64,000 bases of DNA from Streptomyces hokutonensis (GCF_000376565.1 NZ_BARG01000093.1:25905-89904); one strand, 5' to 3'; shown: positions 8,095 to 16,126, counted from the first letter of the stretch. Made by a program: numbers and translations. Notes: generated by a model not told the origin, from the sequence alone.

Positions 8095-9234
8095 TTACGT
8101 ACGGGCTGGGGCAACGGTGGCAGGGGCAGGGACTCCGGCGCCGAGCCGCTTGAGTCTGATGACGGGGAGGCGGTGGTTGACGGCGACGGCGGTGGCCGTA
8201 CCTCCGTCATGGCGCCACCTCAGCAGCGCACTGCGGTCGTTGACCGATCCGGCGAGGATGTCGGGGGTCCCGGTGAGCGGCAGTTCGCCGCTGATCTTGA
8301 TGTCGAGTCCGCACTGCTCGGTCCAGAAGTACGGGTCCGGTCGGTACGGCCGCGCTGACGCACCCTGCAGCAGGGCACCCGCGGCTGCCCGGCCCTGCTC
8401 AACAGCGTTGGTCCAGTGCGGAGTTCGGCGCCCTTCCCGCGATACGACGTCCCCGGCGGCGACCACGCCGGGAGCGACGCGGCAACACGCGTCGGCGATC
8501 AGACCGCCGTCGGCGTCCAGGGGCAGGCCGGAGTCCCTCAGCCATTCGGTGTTCGGTACGTCGCCCACCGCGCAGACGATCACGTCGGCCTCCAGGACCG
8601 ACTCGCCACAGCGCACGTGGTGTTCGCCCACCACTGTGATGCCGTTCGGCGCGACACGGACACGGATGCCGTGGTCCCGCGCGGCTTCGACGGCGAGGTC
8701 GGCCAACCACGGTCCGAGCACCCTGAGCAGCGGCTGGACGAGGTCGACCACCGAGACTTCCAGGCCGAGCGCACGGCAGGTCGTGGCGACCTCCATGCCG
8801 AGGAAACCGCCGCCCAGCACGATCGCGCTGCGGGCGGTGGCCAGCCGGGCGGCGAGGGCCTCGGCGTCGTCCAGGGTGCGCACCACCAGGTCGGCGCCGC
8901 CGGTCAGGCGGCGTGCCCTTGCTCCGGTGGCGACGACCAGCCCGTCGTACGGCACCTCGGTGTCGTCGGCCAGCGTCACCGTACGGCCGCGGACGTCCAG
9001 CCGTACGGCCCGCGCCCCGGTACGGAACTCGATGTCCTCGCTCGGCGTGGGGAGCAGGGCGGATTTCGCGGGTTCCCGGCCGGCGAGGACGCCCTTGGAC
9101 AACGGGACGCGGGAGTAGGGCTGGTGAGATTCTTCGGACAGGACGGTCACCTGTCCGTCGAAGCCCCCGGCCCGTAGGCTCTCCGCCGCCGTCAGCGCGG
9201 CGATGGACCCGCCGACGACAACGATCCGCCTCAC
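8095..9234 (-). CDS. NAD(P)H-dependent ferredoxin reductase (FAD)
   Basis: A 379-residue reductase of the rubredoxin/ferredoxin-reductase type. It passes electrons from NAD(P)H through FAD to a ferredoxin. The N-terminal Rossmann motif RIVVVGGSIAALTAAESL binds FAD. A second nucleotide-binding motif, AIVLGGGFLGMEVA, is for NAD(P)H. The segment GVVAAGDVVS is the FAD-contacting ATG/GD motif. The GTG start at 9234 overlaps the TGA of the ferredoxin gene (GTGA), showing translational coupling. It presumably reduces that ferredoxin for the adjacent P450. Confidence 0.92.
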   Translation of the reverse strand: MRRIVVVGGSIAALTAAESLRAGGFDGQVTVLSEESHQPYSRVPLSKGVLAGREPAKSALLPTPSEDIEFRTGARAVRLDVRGRTVTLADDTEVPYDGLVVATGARARRLTGGADLVVRTLDDAEALAARLATARSAIVLGGGFLGMEVATTCRALGLEVSVVDLVQPLLRVLGPWLADLAVEAARDHGIRVRVAPNGITVVGEHHVRCGESVLEADVIVCAVGDVPNTEWLRDSGLPLDADGGLIADACCRVAPGVVAAGDVVSREGRRTPHWTNAVEQGRAAAGALLQGASARPYRPDPYFWTEQCGLDIKISGELPLTGTPDILAGSVNDRSALLRWRHDGGTATAVAVNHRLPVIRLKRLGAGVPAPATVAPART

Positions 9235-9425
9235 GGCCGGACCTTCAGCGCGGCGACGGGGCACACCCGCACGGCGGCGGCGACGGCCCTCTCGTCCTTC
9301 GGGGCCACTTCCTCGTGGGCCAGGTGCAGCTCGCCCTCGTCGTCGAGCCGGAACACCTCGGGTGCGGTCTGCTCACACAGCCCGTGCCCCTCGCAACGGT
9401 CGAAGTCCACCACGATCCTGTTCAT
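9231..9425 (-). CDS. P450-type [3Fe-4S] ferredoxin
   Basis: A 64-residue acidic ferredoxin. The cluster motif is CEGHGLC (residues 11-17) with a later VCPVAAL, so the second of the usual four cysteines is replaced by His. This is the signature of small actinobacterial [3Fe-4S] ferredoxins that feed P450s. It sits between the collapsed P450 gene and the ferredoxin reductase gene, overlapping the latter by four bases. It likely supplies the P450 at 6894. Confidence 0.95.
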   Translation of the reverse strand: MNRIVVDFDRCEGHGLCEQTAPEVFRLDDEGELHLAHEEVAPKDERAVAAAVRVCPVAALKVRP

Positions 9426-9426
9426 C

Positions 9427-9831
9427 TCACTGCCCTTCTGCGCGTACCGTGACGGGCAGCGAAGCCATGCCCCGGATGACGTTGTTGAGCTTGCGGACCG
9501 GCTCGCCCGCGAGCGCGATCGACGACACGTGCCGCACCAGCGCGCCGAGCACCGCGTGCGCCTCCAGCCGGGCCGGCCTCTGGCCGACGCAGCCGTGCAG
9601 GCCGTGGCCGAGGGCCTCGATGCCAGCGCCGTGCGTCGACGAGAAGCGTTCGTGGTCGGACAGAGCCGCGCGCACGTGGTCGTAGCGGGGAAGCATCCAG
9701 GCGTCGTAGGCGGTCAGCCGTACCGCGGGGTCGGCTTCCCGGATCTCGCGGAGCGCGGGGTAGGGGTTGTGCAGTACGTCATCGGCTAATAGGCCGACGT
9801 CGGGGGTGGGCAGAGGCAAGGTCGCACGCAT
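9427..9831 (-). pseudogene. Cytochrome P450 with a large in-frame internal deletion (mini-P450)
   Basis: A 134-residue open frame built from the two ends of a P450. Residues 12-68 match a P450 N terminus (VLHNPYPALREIREADP, LPRYDHVRAALSDHERFSS). Residues 74-130 match the heme loop and C terminus (LGHGLHGCVGQRPARLEAHA with Cys81, VRKLNNVIRGMASLPV). Roughly 260-270 residues, including the I- and K-helices, are missing, with the frame intact. The phenylalanine of the heme loop is Leu. Consecutive rare CTA-TTA codons (TTA at 9787-9789) imply bldA dependence. The ferredoxin ATG follows one base after the stop. It is probably non-functional, but a residual heme-binding role is not excluded. Confidence 0.8.
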
Positions 9832-9936
9832 CGACAACTCTCCTTCGAGTTGCTCGGGCCACGACGGAGCTTCGGAGACGGGAGAGGGTCTGAGCCGTCG
9901 GCACGAGGGTGTGTGAAACGAAGAGAGCACTCTTGT

Positions 9937-9954
9937 GTGAGTTGGTATTCACAC
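9937..9954. promoter_or_regulatory. TetR-type operator upstream of the mini-P450/P450 unit
   Basis: An 18-bp imperfect palindrome, TGTGAGTTGGTATTCACA. It has the same size and outer arms as the perfect palindrome at 10752. It precedes the leftward P450 unit and lies 81 bp downstream of the TetR stop codon. A site for the TetR protein at 10036 is inferred. Confidence 0.65.
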
Positions 9955-10035
9955 TTGTGGTGAGCATGAGCTCACAACCGCTCCCGTCGCGTCAAGCCCC
10001 GTGCGCGCACTTGTGCGCCACGGCGAGCCGGGCGG

Positions 10036-10683
10036 TCAGCGGCCTTCCGGGGTGCCGAGGAGGTAGGAGATGACCGCGGTCTGGAGGTGACTGCGCAGCT
10101 CGTTCCAGGGCAGCGGGCGATCGGACTCCAGGAACTCGCCCTGGGTGATGCGGTGCGCGATCGTGGCGTAGACCAGACGGAAGGCGAAGTCCAGCGCCGC
10201 CGCGGGATCCGGGTGTGCGAAGGGGATGTGGCGCAGGGCCTCGGCGAAGTTGCGGTTGCCCTCGACGCTGACGCGCGAGCCCTCGACCCGCACCGCTTCG
10301 TGCCGGGTTCCGAGCAGCAGGAAAACGCGCAACAGGGCCTCGTGCGCCCGGAAGGCGTCGGTGATCGCGCCGACCGCTTCGGCGATCGCCACGGCCGGAT
10401 CGCGCAGGAGGCGCAACCGCTCCACGGACATGCGTTCCGTGATCTCGGCCTGGAGGTTCTCGGTGAAGGCGTGCTGGATGGCAAGCAGGAGTCCTTCTTT
10501 GTCGCCGAACCGGCGGTAGATGCTGCCGACCGCCATGCCGGCCCGCTCGGCGACCGCGGCCACGGTCAGCGCGTCCACTCCACCCTCTTCGAGCAGCGCG
10601 TACCCGGCCTGCATGAGGTCCTGCTGCGAACGGCGACTGCCTTCACGGAGGGCGGCGGGTCTGCGGGTGGGGGACTCGGTCAT
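10036..10683 (-). CDS. TetR family transcriptional regulator
   Basis: A 215-residue TetR repressor. The N-terminal DNA-binding domain has the expected helix-turn-helix (TVAAVAERAGMAVGSIYRRF, then GDKEGLLLAI). The helical C-terminal domain would bind a ligand, unidentified but probably an aromatic substrate of the neighbouring enzymes. It lies between the leftward P450 unit and the rightward hydroxylase unit. Matching 18-bp palindromes flank both, so it likely represses both and itself. Confidence 0.93.
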   Translation of the reverse strand: MTESPTRRPAALREGSRRSQQDLMQAGYALLEEGGVDALTVAAVAERAGMAVGSIYRRFGDKEGLLLAIQHAFTENLQAEITERMSVERLRLLRDPAVAIAEAVGAITDAFRAHEALLRVFLLLGTRHEAVRVEGSRVSVEGNRNFAEALRHIPFAHPDPAAALDFAFRLVYATIAHRITQGEFLESDRPLPWNELRSHLQTAVISYLLGTPEGR

Positions 10684-10728
10684 TTGCGCAGTTTATCGAC
10701 CGGGCTCTTGACGTCCATGTTGCCGTTG

Positions 10729-10769
10729 TGTGAATCTCACTTCACTCCAACTGTGAATCTGGATTCACA
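10729..10769. promoter_or_regulatory. TetR operators between tetR and the flavin hydroxylase
   Basis: There are two sites. A perfect 18-bp palindrome, TGTGAATC-TG-GATTCACA, lies at 10752-10769. An imperfect copy, TGTGAATC-TC-ACTTCACT, lies at 10729-10746, so their centres are 23 bp apart. They sit in the divergent promoter region and could repress both directions. Confidence 0.75.
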
Positions 10770-10864
10770 CGAAACCGCGGCACGCACCGAACGGTCGAGC
10801 CGTACCCCTCACCCATCCACCACCACCCCTCGCAACGGCGCGGGGCTCTCTCTGGAGGTGTCCG

Positions 10865-12421
10865 ATGGCTCCGCGCTATGACATCGCCGTTGTCGGCTAC
10901 GGTCCGACCGGACTCGCCGCGGCGTCCCTGCTCGGCCGGCTCGGCCACCGCGTGGTGGTCTGTGAGCGCTGGCCGGCTCTGTACGGGCTGCCCCGGCTCA
11001 CCCACATCGACGACGAGACCGCGCGTACCGTCCAGGCGGCGGGTGACGTCGACGAGGCGCTGCGGGACTCGTCCCCGTGCGAGTACCTGTGGGTCAACGG
11101 CAAGGGCGAGACGCTCGTGCGCATCCCGGCGAACCCCGACGGGCCGATGGGCTATCCGGATCACATCTCCATGTACCAGCCGGACGTGGAGCAGGCGATG
11201 GACAAGCGGCTGCGCGGTTACGGCTCGGTCGACGTCCGCCAGGGCTGGGCGGTCACCGGCCTCGACCAGGACGACGACGGCGTCACCCTCCGCCTGGGCG
11301 GCTGGAACGCCGAGACCGGCTGTGCGGACGGCCCGCGCGACGAGGTCCGGGCCCGCTATGTGATCGCCGCCGACGGAAGCCGCAGCGGGGTACGGGACCT
11401 GCTCGCAGTGGAGCGCGAGGACCTCGGGTTCAACGAGCAGTGGGTCAACATCGACACCGAGTGGCTGCGCCCCCAGCCACCCGAGTTCGCCTACGGCACC
11501 CAGTACTGCGACCCCGCCCGCGGGCACATGACCATCAACATCGGCAGCACCCGCCAGCGCTTCGAGTTCGCCCTGCTGCCCGACGAGACCCGCGAGGAGA
11601 TGACCACCCCGGAGACCGCCTGGCGGCTCCTGCGCGAGTACCACGGCCTGGGCCCGGACGACGTGCGGATCACCCGCCAACTGGTCTACGGCTTCGAGGC
11701 GCGCATCGCCACCCGCTGGCGCACCGGCAGCGTCTTCCTCGCCGGCGACGCCGCCCACACCATGCCTCCATACCTCGGCCAGGGCGCGTGCAGCGGGCTG
11801 CGCGACGCCACCAACCTCGCCTGGAAACTCCACCTCGTCCTCGGCGGTCTGGCGCCCGAGGCTCTCCTCGACACCTACGAGAGCGAGCGCCGCCCGCACG
11901 TCACCGCCCTCACCCACGCGGCGATCGGCCTCGGCAAGGTCGCCAACACCCACGACGCGGAGGCGGCGGCGGCCCGGGACGCGGCGTTCTTCGCGGGCAA
12001 GGTGCCTCCGCCGCCTCCGTTCCCGCCCCTTGCCCATGGAGTGCTGCGCCAGGGCGCGGACGCACCGGTCGGCATCCTCACTCCGCAGGGCCGCATCCGT
12101 CTGGCCGACGGGCGCACCGGACGGTTCGACGACCTGACCGGATACGGCTTCATCCTGGTCGCCGCCGAGGACCCCGCCACTGCCCTCGGCCCGGAACGGC
12201 TCGCGCGGCTGGAGCGCCTGGGTTGTGCCGTGGTAGCCCTCGACACGGTGGACGACCTCGACGGACGGCACCGGGAGTACCTCCAACTGCTCGGTGCCGT
12301 CGCCTACTTGGCCCGCCCCGACTTCGTGCTGTTCGGTACGGCGACCGACCCTGCGGACCTCGCCGCGCTGGTCGACGATCTCGACGCCGCGCTCTCCGGA
12401 ACGGTCGGGGCCGCCGTATGA
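10865..12421 (+). CDS. FAD-dependent aromatic hydroxylase (MhpA/PheA-like group A monooxygenase)
   Basis: A 518-residue single-component flavin monooxygenase. It has the FAD-binding Rossmann motif (VVGYGPTGLAAASLLGRLGH), the DG motif (AADGSRSGVRDLL) and the GD motif (FLAGDAAHTMPPYLGQGACS). A C-terminal thioredoxin-like extension follows, as in MhpA-type hydroxylases of phenolic acids. It would use NAD(P)H and O2 to hydroxylate an aromatic ring; the substrate cannot be read from sequence. TGGAGGTG precedes the ATG. The stop overlaps the next start (ATGA), coupling it to the hydrolase. Confidence 0.92.
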   Translation: MAPRYDIAVVGYGPTGLAAASLLGRLGHRVVVCERWPALYGLPRLTHIDDETARTVQAAGDVDEALRDSSPCEYLWVNGKGETLVRIPANPDGPMGYPDHISMYQPDVEQAMDKRLRGYGSVDVRQGWAVTGLDQDDDGVTLRLGGWNAETGCADGPRDEVRARYVIAADGSRSGVRDLLAVEREDLGFNEQWVNIDTEWLRPQPPEFAYGTQYCDPARGHMTINIGSTRQRFEFALLPDETREEMTTPETAWRLLREYHGLGPDDVRITRQLVYGFEARIATRWRTGSVFLAGDAAHTMPPYLGQGACSGLRDATNLAWKLHLVLGGLAPEALLDTYESERRPHVTALTHAAIGLGKVANTHDAEAAAARDAAFFAGKVPPPPPFPPLAHGVLRQGADAPVGILTPQGRIRLADGRTGRFDDLTGYGFILVAAEDPATALGPERLARLERLGCAVVALDTVDDLDGRHREYLQLLGAVAYLARPDFVLFGTATDPADLAALVDDLDAALSGTVGAAV

Positions 12422-13512
12422 CGACCGGAGATCCTGGGGCGGGGAACGCTCTGCCTCCGCTGATCGCGGCTCAGCACAGGGCCATGCCCTTCACTCGGCT
12501 CATCGACTGTGGCATGGACCAGGCGGACGCCCGCCAGTTGCTCGCCGGCGCCGGCGTCAGCCTCCCGTGGCAGGACGCGGCGGCGATACTCGCCGACACC
12601 CAACTGGAGCGTGCCCGCCTCGCGGAGATGAACGGCCACGACGTCACCGCTCGATACGCGCGCCGATACGCAGCCGCGGCCCTGATGTTCGCGCAGATGG
12701 CCTACCAGACCGACACGGCGGAGAAGCGGGAGCTCTACGCCCGGCACACGGCCGTCACTGCCACCCTCGTACCCGACGTGGAGCGCGTGGAGATCCCGCA
12801 CCGCGACGGCGTCCTGGGCGGGTGGCTGTGCCTGCCGGCCGGCCCGCCCCGCGCCACTGTGATCGTGTGGGGCGGGCTCAGCGGCTGGGGAGCGGCGTAT
12901 CTGCCGGTCGCCGACGCCTACACCGCACGCGGCCTGGCCTGTCTGCTCGCGGAAGGGCCCGGCCAGGGCGAGTCCCGGCTGCGACACGGGCTGTACGTCG
13001 ACGAACGCGTCACCGACGGTTTCGCCCGCTTCGTCGACCTGGTCGAGGCCGATCCCCGCCTCGGCGGCGCCATCGGCGTCCAGGGCGTCAGCTTCGGCGG
13101 CCTGTTCGCCGCCCATCTGGCCGCAGCCGATCCACGCGTCGGCGCGGTGGTCGTCAACGGCGCTCCGGCGGTCCCGACCGTCCCGGAATTCCGCACCGCC
13201 CGCGAGCAGTTGGCCGCCGTGGTCGGCACGGACGACCTGGACCGGGTGGCCGAGATCATGGACGGTCTGCGCTTCGACCCGGACAAGCACCGCATCCGCT
13301 GCCCGCTGCTCCTGCTGCACGGCGGTCGCGACCCCCTCGCCACCTACGAGGACCAGGAGCCCTTCCTGCACGCCGCGGACCCCGCCGCCGCGACCGTCCG
13401 CATCTGGCCCGACGGCGAGCACACCCTCTACAACCACGCGGCCGAACGCAACGCGCTCACCGGCGACTGGTTCACGGATCACCTCACCGGCCGCAGGAGC
13501 CTGAGAGGTTAG
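12418..13512 (+). CDS. Alpha/beta hydrolase, FrsA/C-C-hydrolase type with N-terminal helical cap
   Basis: A 364-residue protein with a helical N-terminal domain (about 1-120) and a hydrolase core. The likely triad is Ser225 in GVSFGG, Asp305 in HGGRDPL and His335 in DGEHTLYN. Length and layout resemble 2,6-dihydroxypseudooxynicotine hydrolase and FrsA-like enzymes, some of which cleave C-C bonds next to hydroxylated rings. The ATGA overlap with the flavin hydroxylase supports a sequential pathway of ring hydroxylation followed by hydrolytic side-chain cleavage. The substrate is inferred only in general terms. Confidence 0.87.
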   Translation: MTTGDPGAGNALPPLIAAQHRAMPFTRLIDCGMDQADARQLLAGAGVSLPWQDAAAILADTQLERARLAEMNGHDVTARYARRYAAAALMFAQMAYQTDTAEKRELYARHTAVTATLVPDVERVEIPHRDGVLGGWLCLPAGPPRATVIVWGGLSGWGAAYLPVADAYTARGLACLLAEGPGQGESRLRHGLYVDERVTDGFARFVDLVEADPRLGGAIGVQGVSFGGLFAAHLAAADPRVGAVVVNGAPAVPTVPEFRTAREQLAAVVGTDDLDRVAEIMDGLRFDPDKHRIRCPLLLLHGGRDPLATYEDQEPFLHAADPAAATVRIWPDGEHTLYNHAAERNALTGDWFTDHLTGRRSLRG

Positions 13513-13573
13513 GACCCCCGGGCAGCGGAATGAGACGCGGCTCGTAGGCCGCGGCCGGAGCCGGACGGCGTGG

Positions 13574-14518
13574 TCAGAGTTCGTCCTTGGGGGTGGGGTT
13601 GGCTCCGTTGTTGAGGGCGATCGCCAACAGGGCCGCGGCCTGGCGTGCGTTGTCGATGGTGGCCCCGGCGACGCTTGTGCTCGCGGTCTCGTCCGTGCCG
13701 TTGGTGTGGCCGACGAAGACATGGCTGACGCCGGCCCAGTCACGGATCAGGGAGATCTGCTGGTAGCTGTAGGTGGTCGCGTTCCCGCTGTCGAGGCTGG
13801 CTGCGACGCGGTCGGCGAGGGTGCGGAAGCGAGCCCCCTCCGAGATGCCGAAGATGAGGGCGAGCAGAGAGCGGGCCTGGTTGGCGCGGGTCGAGTTGGG
13901 GTTGGCCAGGGCGCCGAGGGCCCCCGCCAAGGAGCCTGGGCCTATGTTGACGCTGGTCAGTGCCTGGTTCCCGACCCGAGAGAGGGCGTCGTAGCCCTCC
14001 CTGCCGACGAAGAAGTTGTCATCGGTGCTGGACTCGTTGGGGAGGCCGCTCGCGAGGTTGAGGACGCGGTTGTGGGGCGATCGGACCGTGTAGACCCGCA
14101 CCACATAGAGGTCACTGAGGCGTACAACGGCGTGCACGGTGGGGGCGGCGTGCCCAGGGGCGCTGATCACGATGTCGGCGAAGCGGTTCGTCCTGGTGTT
14201 GTCCAGGATGGTGACGGTCACCCGGTTGCCCCGCGTGTTGACGACCACGTCGCTGAGACGCGCGTTGGCCGTGCTGCGAGCCAGTTCGTCCAGCTCGCTG
14301 AGCATCTGGCGGTAGGCCGCGGAACCCCCGTCGACGTCCCAGTGGATCTGCGGGAAGTTGACCTGCGCCACTTCCTGGGCGTTGATCCGCACGCCCCTGG
14401 ATGCGGGAGCCGCGCCGGCGGTGGCAAGGGAGGGGAGGCCGGACAGCGCGACCGCCCCGGCGAGAGCGCACGGAAGGATCGCTGAGAGGCCGAGGCGGCG
14501 CACGACTCCTGAACGCAT
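13574..14518 (-). CDS. Secreted ribosome-inactivating protein (RIP) ending in KDEL
   Basis: A 314-residue protein with a Sec signal peptide (about 1-37) and a ricin/Shiga A-chain N-glycosidase domain. RIPs remove one adenine from the sarcin-ricin loop of large-subunit rRNA. The five classic active-site residues can be placed: Tyr138 (SDLYVVRVY), Tyr176 (REGYDAL), Glu227 and Arg230 (ISEGARFRTL), and Trp271 (RDWAGVSHVF). There is no lectin domain, so it is a type 1 RIP; Streptomyces coelicolor has a known relative. The last four codons (13577-13588) read Lys-Asp-Glu-Leu, identical to the eukaryotic ER-retrieval signal. It is monocistronic and convergent with the hydrolase gene. No immunity gene is evident. 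Confidence 0.9.
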   Translation of the reverse strand: MRSGVVRRLGLSAILPCALAGAVALSGLPSLATAGAAPASRGVRINAQEVAQVNFPQIHWDVDGGSAAYRQMLSELDELARSTANARLSDVVVNTRGNRVTVTILDNTRTNRFADIVISAPGHAAPTVHAVVRLSDLYVVRVYTVRSPHNRVLNLASGLPNESSTDDNFFVGREGYDALSRVGNQALTSVNIGPGSLAGALGALANPNSTRANQARSLLALIFGISEGARFRTLADRVAASLDSGNATTYSYQQISLIRDWAGVSHVFVGHTNGTDETASTSVAGATIDNARQAAALLAIALNNGANPTPKDEL

Positions 14519-14729
14519 GGGTTGCTCCGATCATCGGGGACTGAAGAAAGGGGAAGAGTTGTGTCTGGCCGAGCCGGCCGCTGCTGGGATCCTGGCCCGA
14601 CTCCACCGAGAATCCCTGGGACACAGTTGATCGGCACCCCCGAGCACCAGGGCAATCAATCAAACCCGTCCGCGTCGGCCGAATCGCGGCGGTCGGTTTG
14701 CGTTCCTGGTGGTTGAGGCCTCTCGGGAC

Positions 14730-15437
14730 TCAGACGTCCGCCTGGGGGAGTGCCGGGCTGATGAAGAGCACGGCGGTCTGTTCGGCGTGCGGGGCGAGCA
14801 GACCCTGCAGTTCGTCGGCCGCGACCTTGAGGAGGTCGCCGTCGCGGTCGGCGTGGAGGGTTTCGAGGACGAAGGCGACGTGGCTGGAGTCCTCGGTGAC
14901 GCGGGTGCGGTGGGCGTCGCGGTGGTTCCAGTGGCGGGTCAGGACCCCGGTGGTGTCGGTGTAGATGATCTCGCCGGGCTTGGGGTTCTCGACGGTGTCG
15001 GGTTCGCCGAGCGGGGTGAAGGTCTCGGTGCCGTCCGCGTGGCGGATGTCGACGTCGCCGGTGACGTGGTCGAGGTCGAAGGCACCGGCGGGCAGGCCGT
15101 GCCGGACGGAGACGGCGTTGTAGGAGTCGACGGCCGGGTTGATACGCGGCAGGCTCCCCTTCTTCGCGAGGCGGCGGCCGAGCGCGTCGACGCTGGGGCG
15201 GATGCGGCGGGGGTTGGTGCCGAAGGAGCGGTAGGCGGTGTGCCAGGCCTCGATGCGGGGGTCGGTCTCGTCGGCGGGCTGCCAGGTGCCGTCGGCGAGC
15301 TGTTGCTCCAGTTCCTCCACGGCGGCGGCGGTGTGCGGCCAGGACTCGCGGGCGCGCAGGCCGGTGGCGGTGACCAGGGCGATCAGGGTGTCGGGGAAGG
15401 CTTCGGCGACGGCGGGGGCGATGCGGAAGGCGGGCAT
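14730..15437 (-). CDS. Free-standing B3/B4 domain protein (PheRS beta-like editing fold)
   Basis: A 235-residue solo B3/B4 domain protein, related to the tRNA-editing module of phenylalanyl-tRNA synthetase beta. Characteristic parts are YRSFGTNPRRIRPSVDALGR and LPRINPAVDSYNAVSVRHGL. A C-terminal half with YTDTTGVLTRHWNHRDAHRT follows. Members may bind or deacylate mischarged tRNA or small amino-acid derivatives; the role here is unproven. It is the last gene of a leftward unit after EamA and the FMN protein, 41 bp from the latter. The remaining 211 bp up to the RIP gene hold nothing recognisable. Confidence 0.85.
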   Translation of the reverse strand: MPAFRIAPAVAEAFPDTLIALVTATGLRARESWPHTAAAVEELEQQLADGTWQPADETDPRIEAWHTAYRSFGTNPRRIRPSVDALGRRLAKKGSLPRINPAVDSYNAVSVRHGLPAGAFDLDHVTGDVDIRHADGTETFTPLGEPDTVENPKPGEIIYTDTTGVLTRHWNHRDAHRTRVTEDSSHVAFVLETLHADRDGDLLKVAADELQGLLAPHAEQTAVLFISPALPQADV

Positions 15438-15478
15438 GGGCGGGGTTTCCGTTTCCTGCGTCCGGGTGGGGGTGGGGG

Positions 15479-16126
15479 TCAGGGCTTCCAGGCGCCTATG
15501 CGGTCCAGGCGGCGGCGCTGCTGGACCGCTGCGGGGACGTCGAGGCCCTGGCCGCGTGCGGAGAGGTGGTCGGCGACGGCGGTGCGGTGCTCGACGGGCT
15601 CGTCGTCGTCGTACTTGAACTTGGCCTGCACGTCGGTGACCTCCAGGCGCAGGCCGCGGATGCCGGACAGCATCCGGCCGTAGGGGGGCTGGTCCACAGC
15701 GACGGGGGCGTGGTCGCCGTCCGGCTGGAAGTGGGCGAGCTGGCGGCGCAGCAGTTCGGCCTTGTCTTCGGGGTCGTCGATGATGTGGGCGCGGCAGGTG
15801 AACTGCACCGCGGTGTAGTAGCTGGTGGGGACGCCGTCGGTGGGCGGGGTGCCGGGCTCGGCGCGCCAGGGGCCGGGGACGAAGGCGTAGTCGCCGAAGA
15901 CGGTGAACAGGACGTTCGGGTCGTGTTCGATCGCTTTCCAGGCCGGGTTGGGACGGGCGAGGTGGATCAGCAGGTTAGGTCCATCGGGGGCGAAATGAGT
16001 GGGGACGACGGCGGGCGGGTGGCCGGGCAGGCCGTTGACGCTCAGCAGGCCGAAGTCATGGCCTTCGGCGATCCAGGTCTGCCATTCGGCTTCGTCCAGG
16101 CACGCGTCCCAGGGGTGGACGAGCAT
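15479..16126 (-). CDS. FMN-binding negative transcriptional regulator (PaiB family)
   Basis: A 215-residue split-barrel flavoprotein of the PaiB type. The N-terminal LVHPWDACLDEAEWQTWI, the barrel strands VVPTHFAPDGPNLLIHLARP and the segment NVLFTVFGDYAFVPGPW match the family. A conserved basic stretch LSGIRGLRLEVTDVQAKFK closes it. The ATG at 16126 follows AAGGAGCAC. The EamA exporter lies 45 bp upstream and the B3/B4 gene follows, all co-directional. Members near EamA or LysE exporters may link metabolite sensing with export; this is inference. Confidence 0.87.
   Translation of the reverse strand: MLVHPWDACLDEAEWQTWIAEGHDFGLLSVNGLPGHPPAVVPTHFAPDGPNLLIHLARPNPAWKAIEHDPNVLFTVFGDYAFVPGPWRAEPGTPPTDGVPTSYYTAVQFTCRAHIIDDPEDKAELLRRQLAHFQPDGDHAPVAVDQPPYGRMLSGIRGLRLEVTDVQAKFKYDDDEPVEHRTAVADHLSARGQGLDVPAAVQQRRRLDRIGAWKP

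Noticed and set aside
11077..13512. 811-codon frame that begins inside the flavin hydroxylase
   Set aside because: The first 447 codons are an Arg/Pro-rich shadow of the hydroxylase. The real gene starts at the ATG at 12418.
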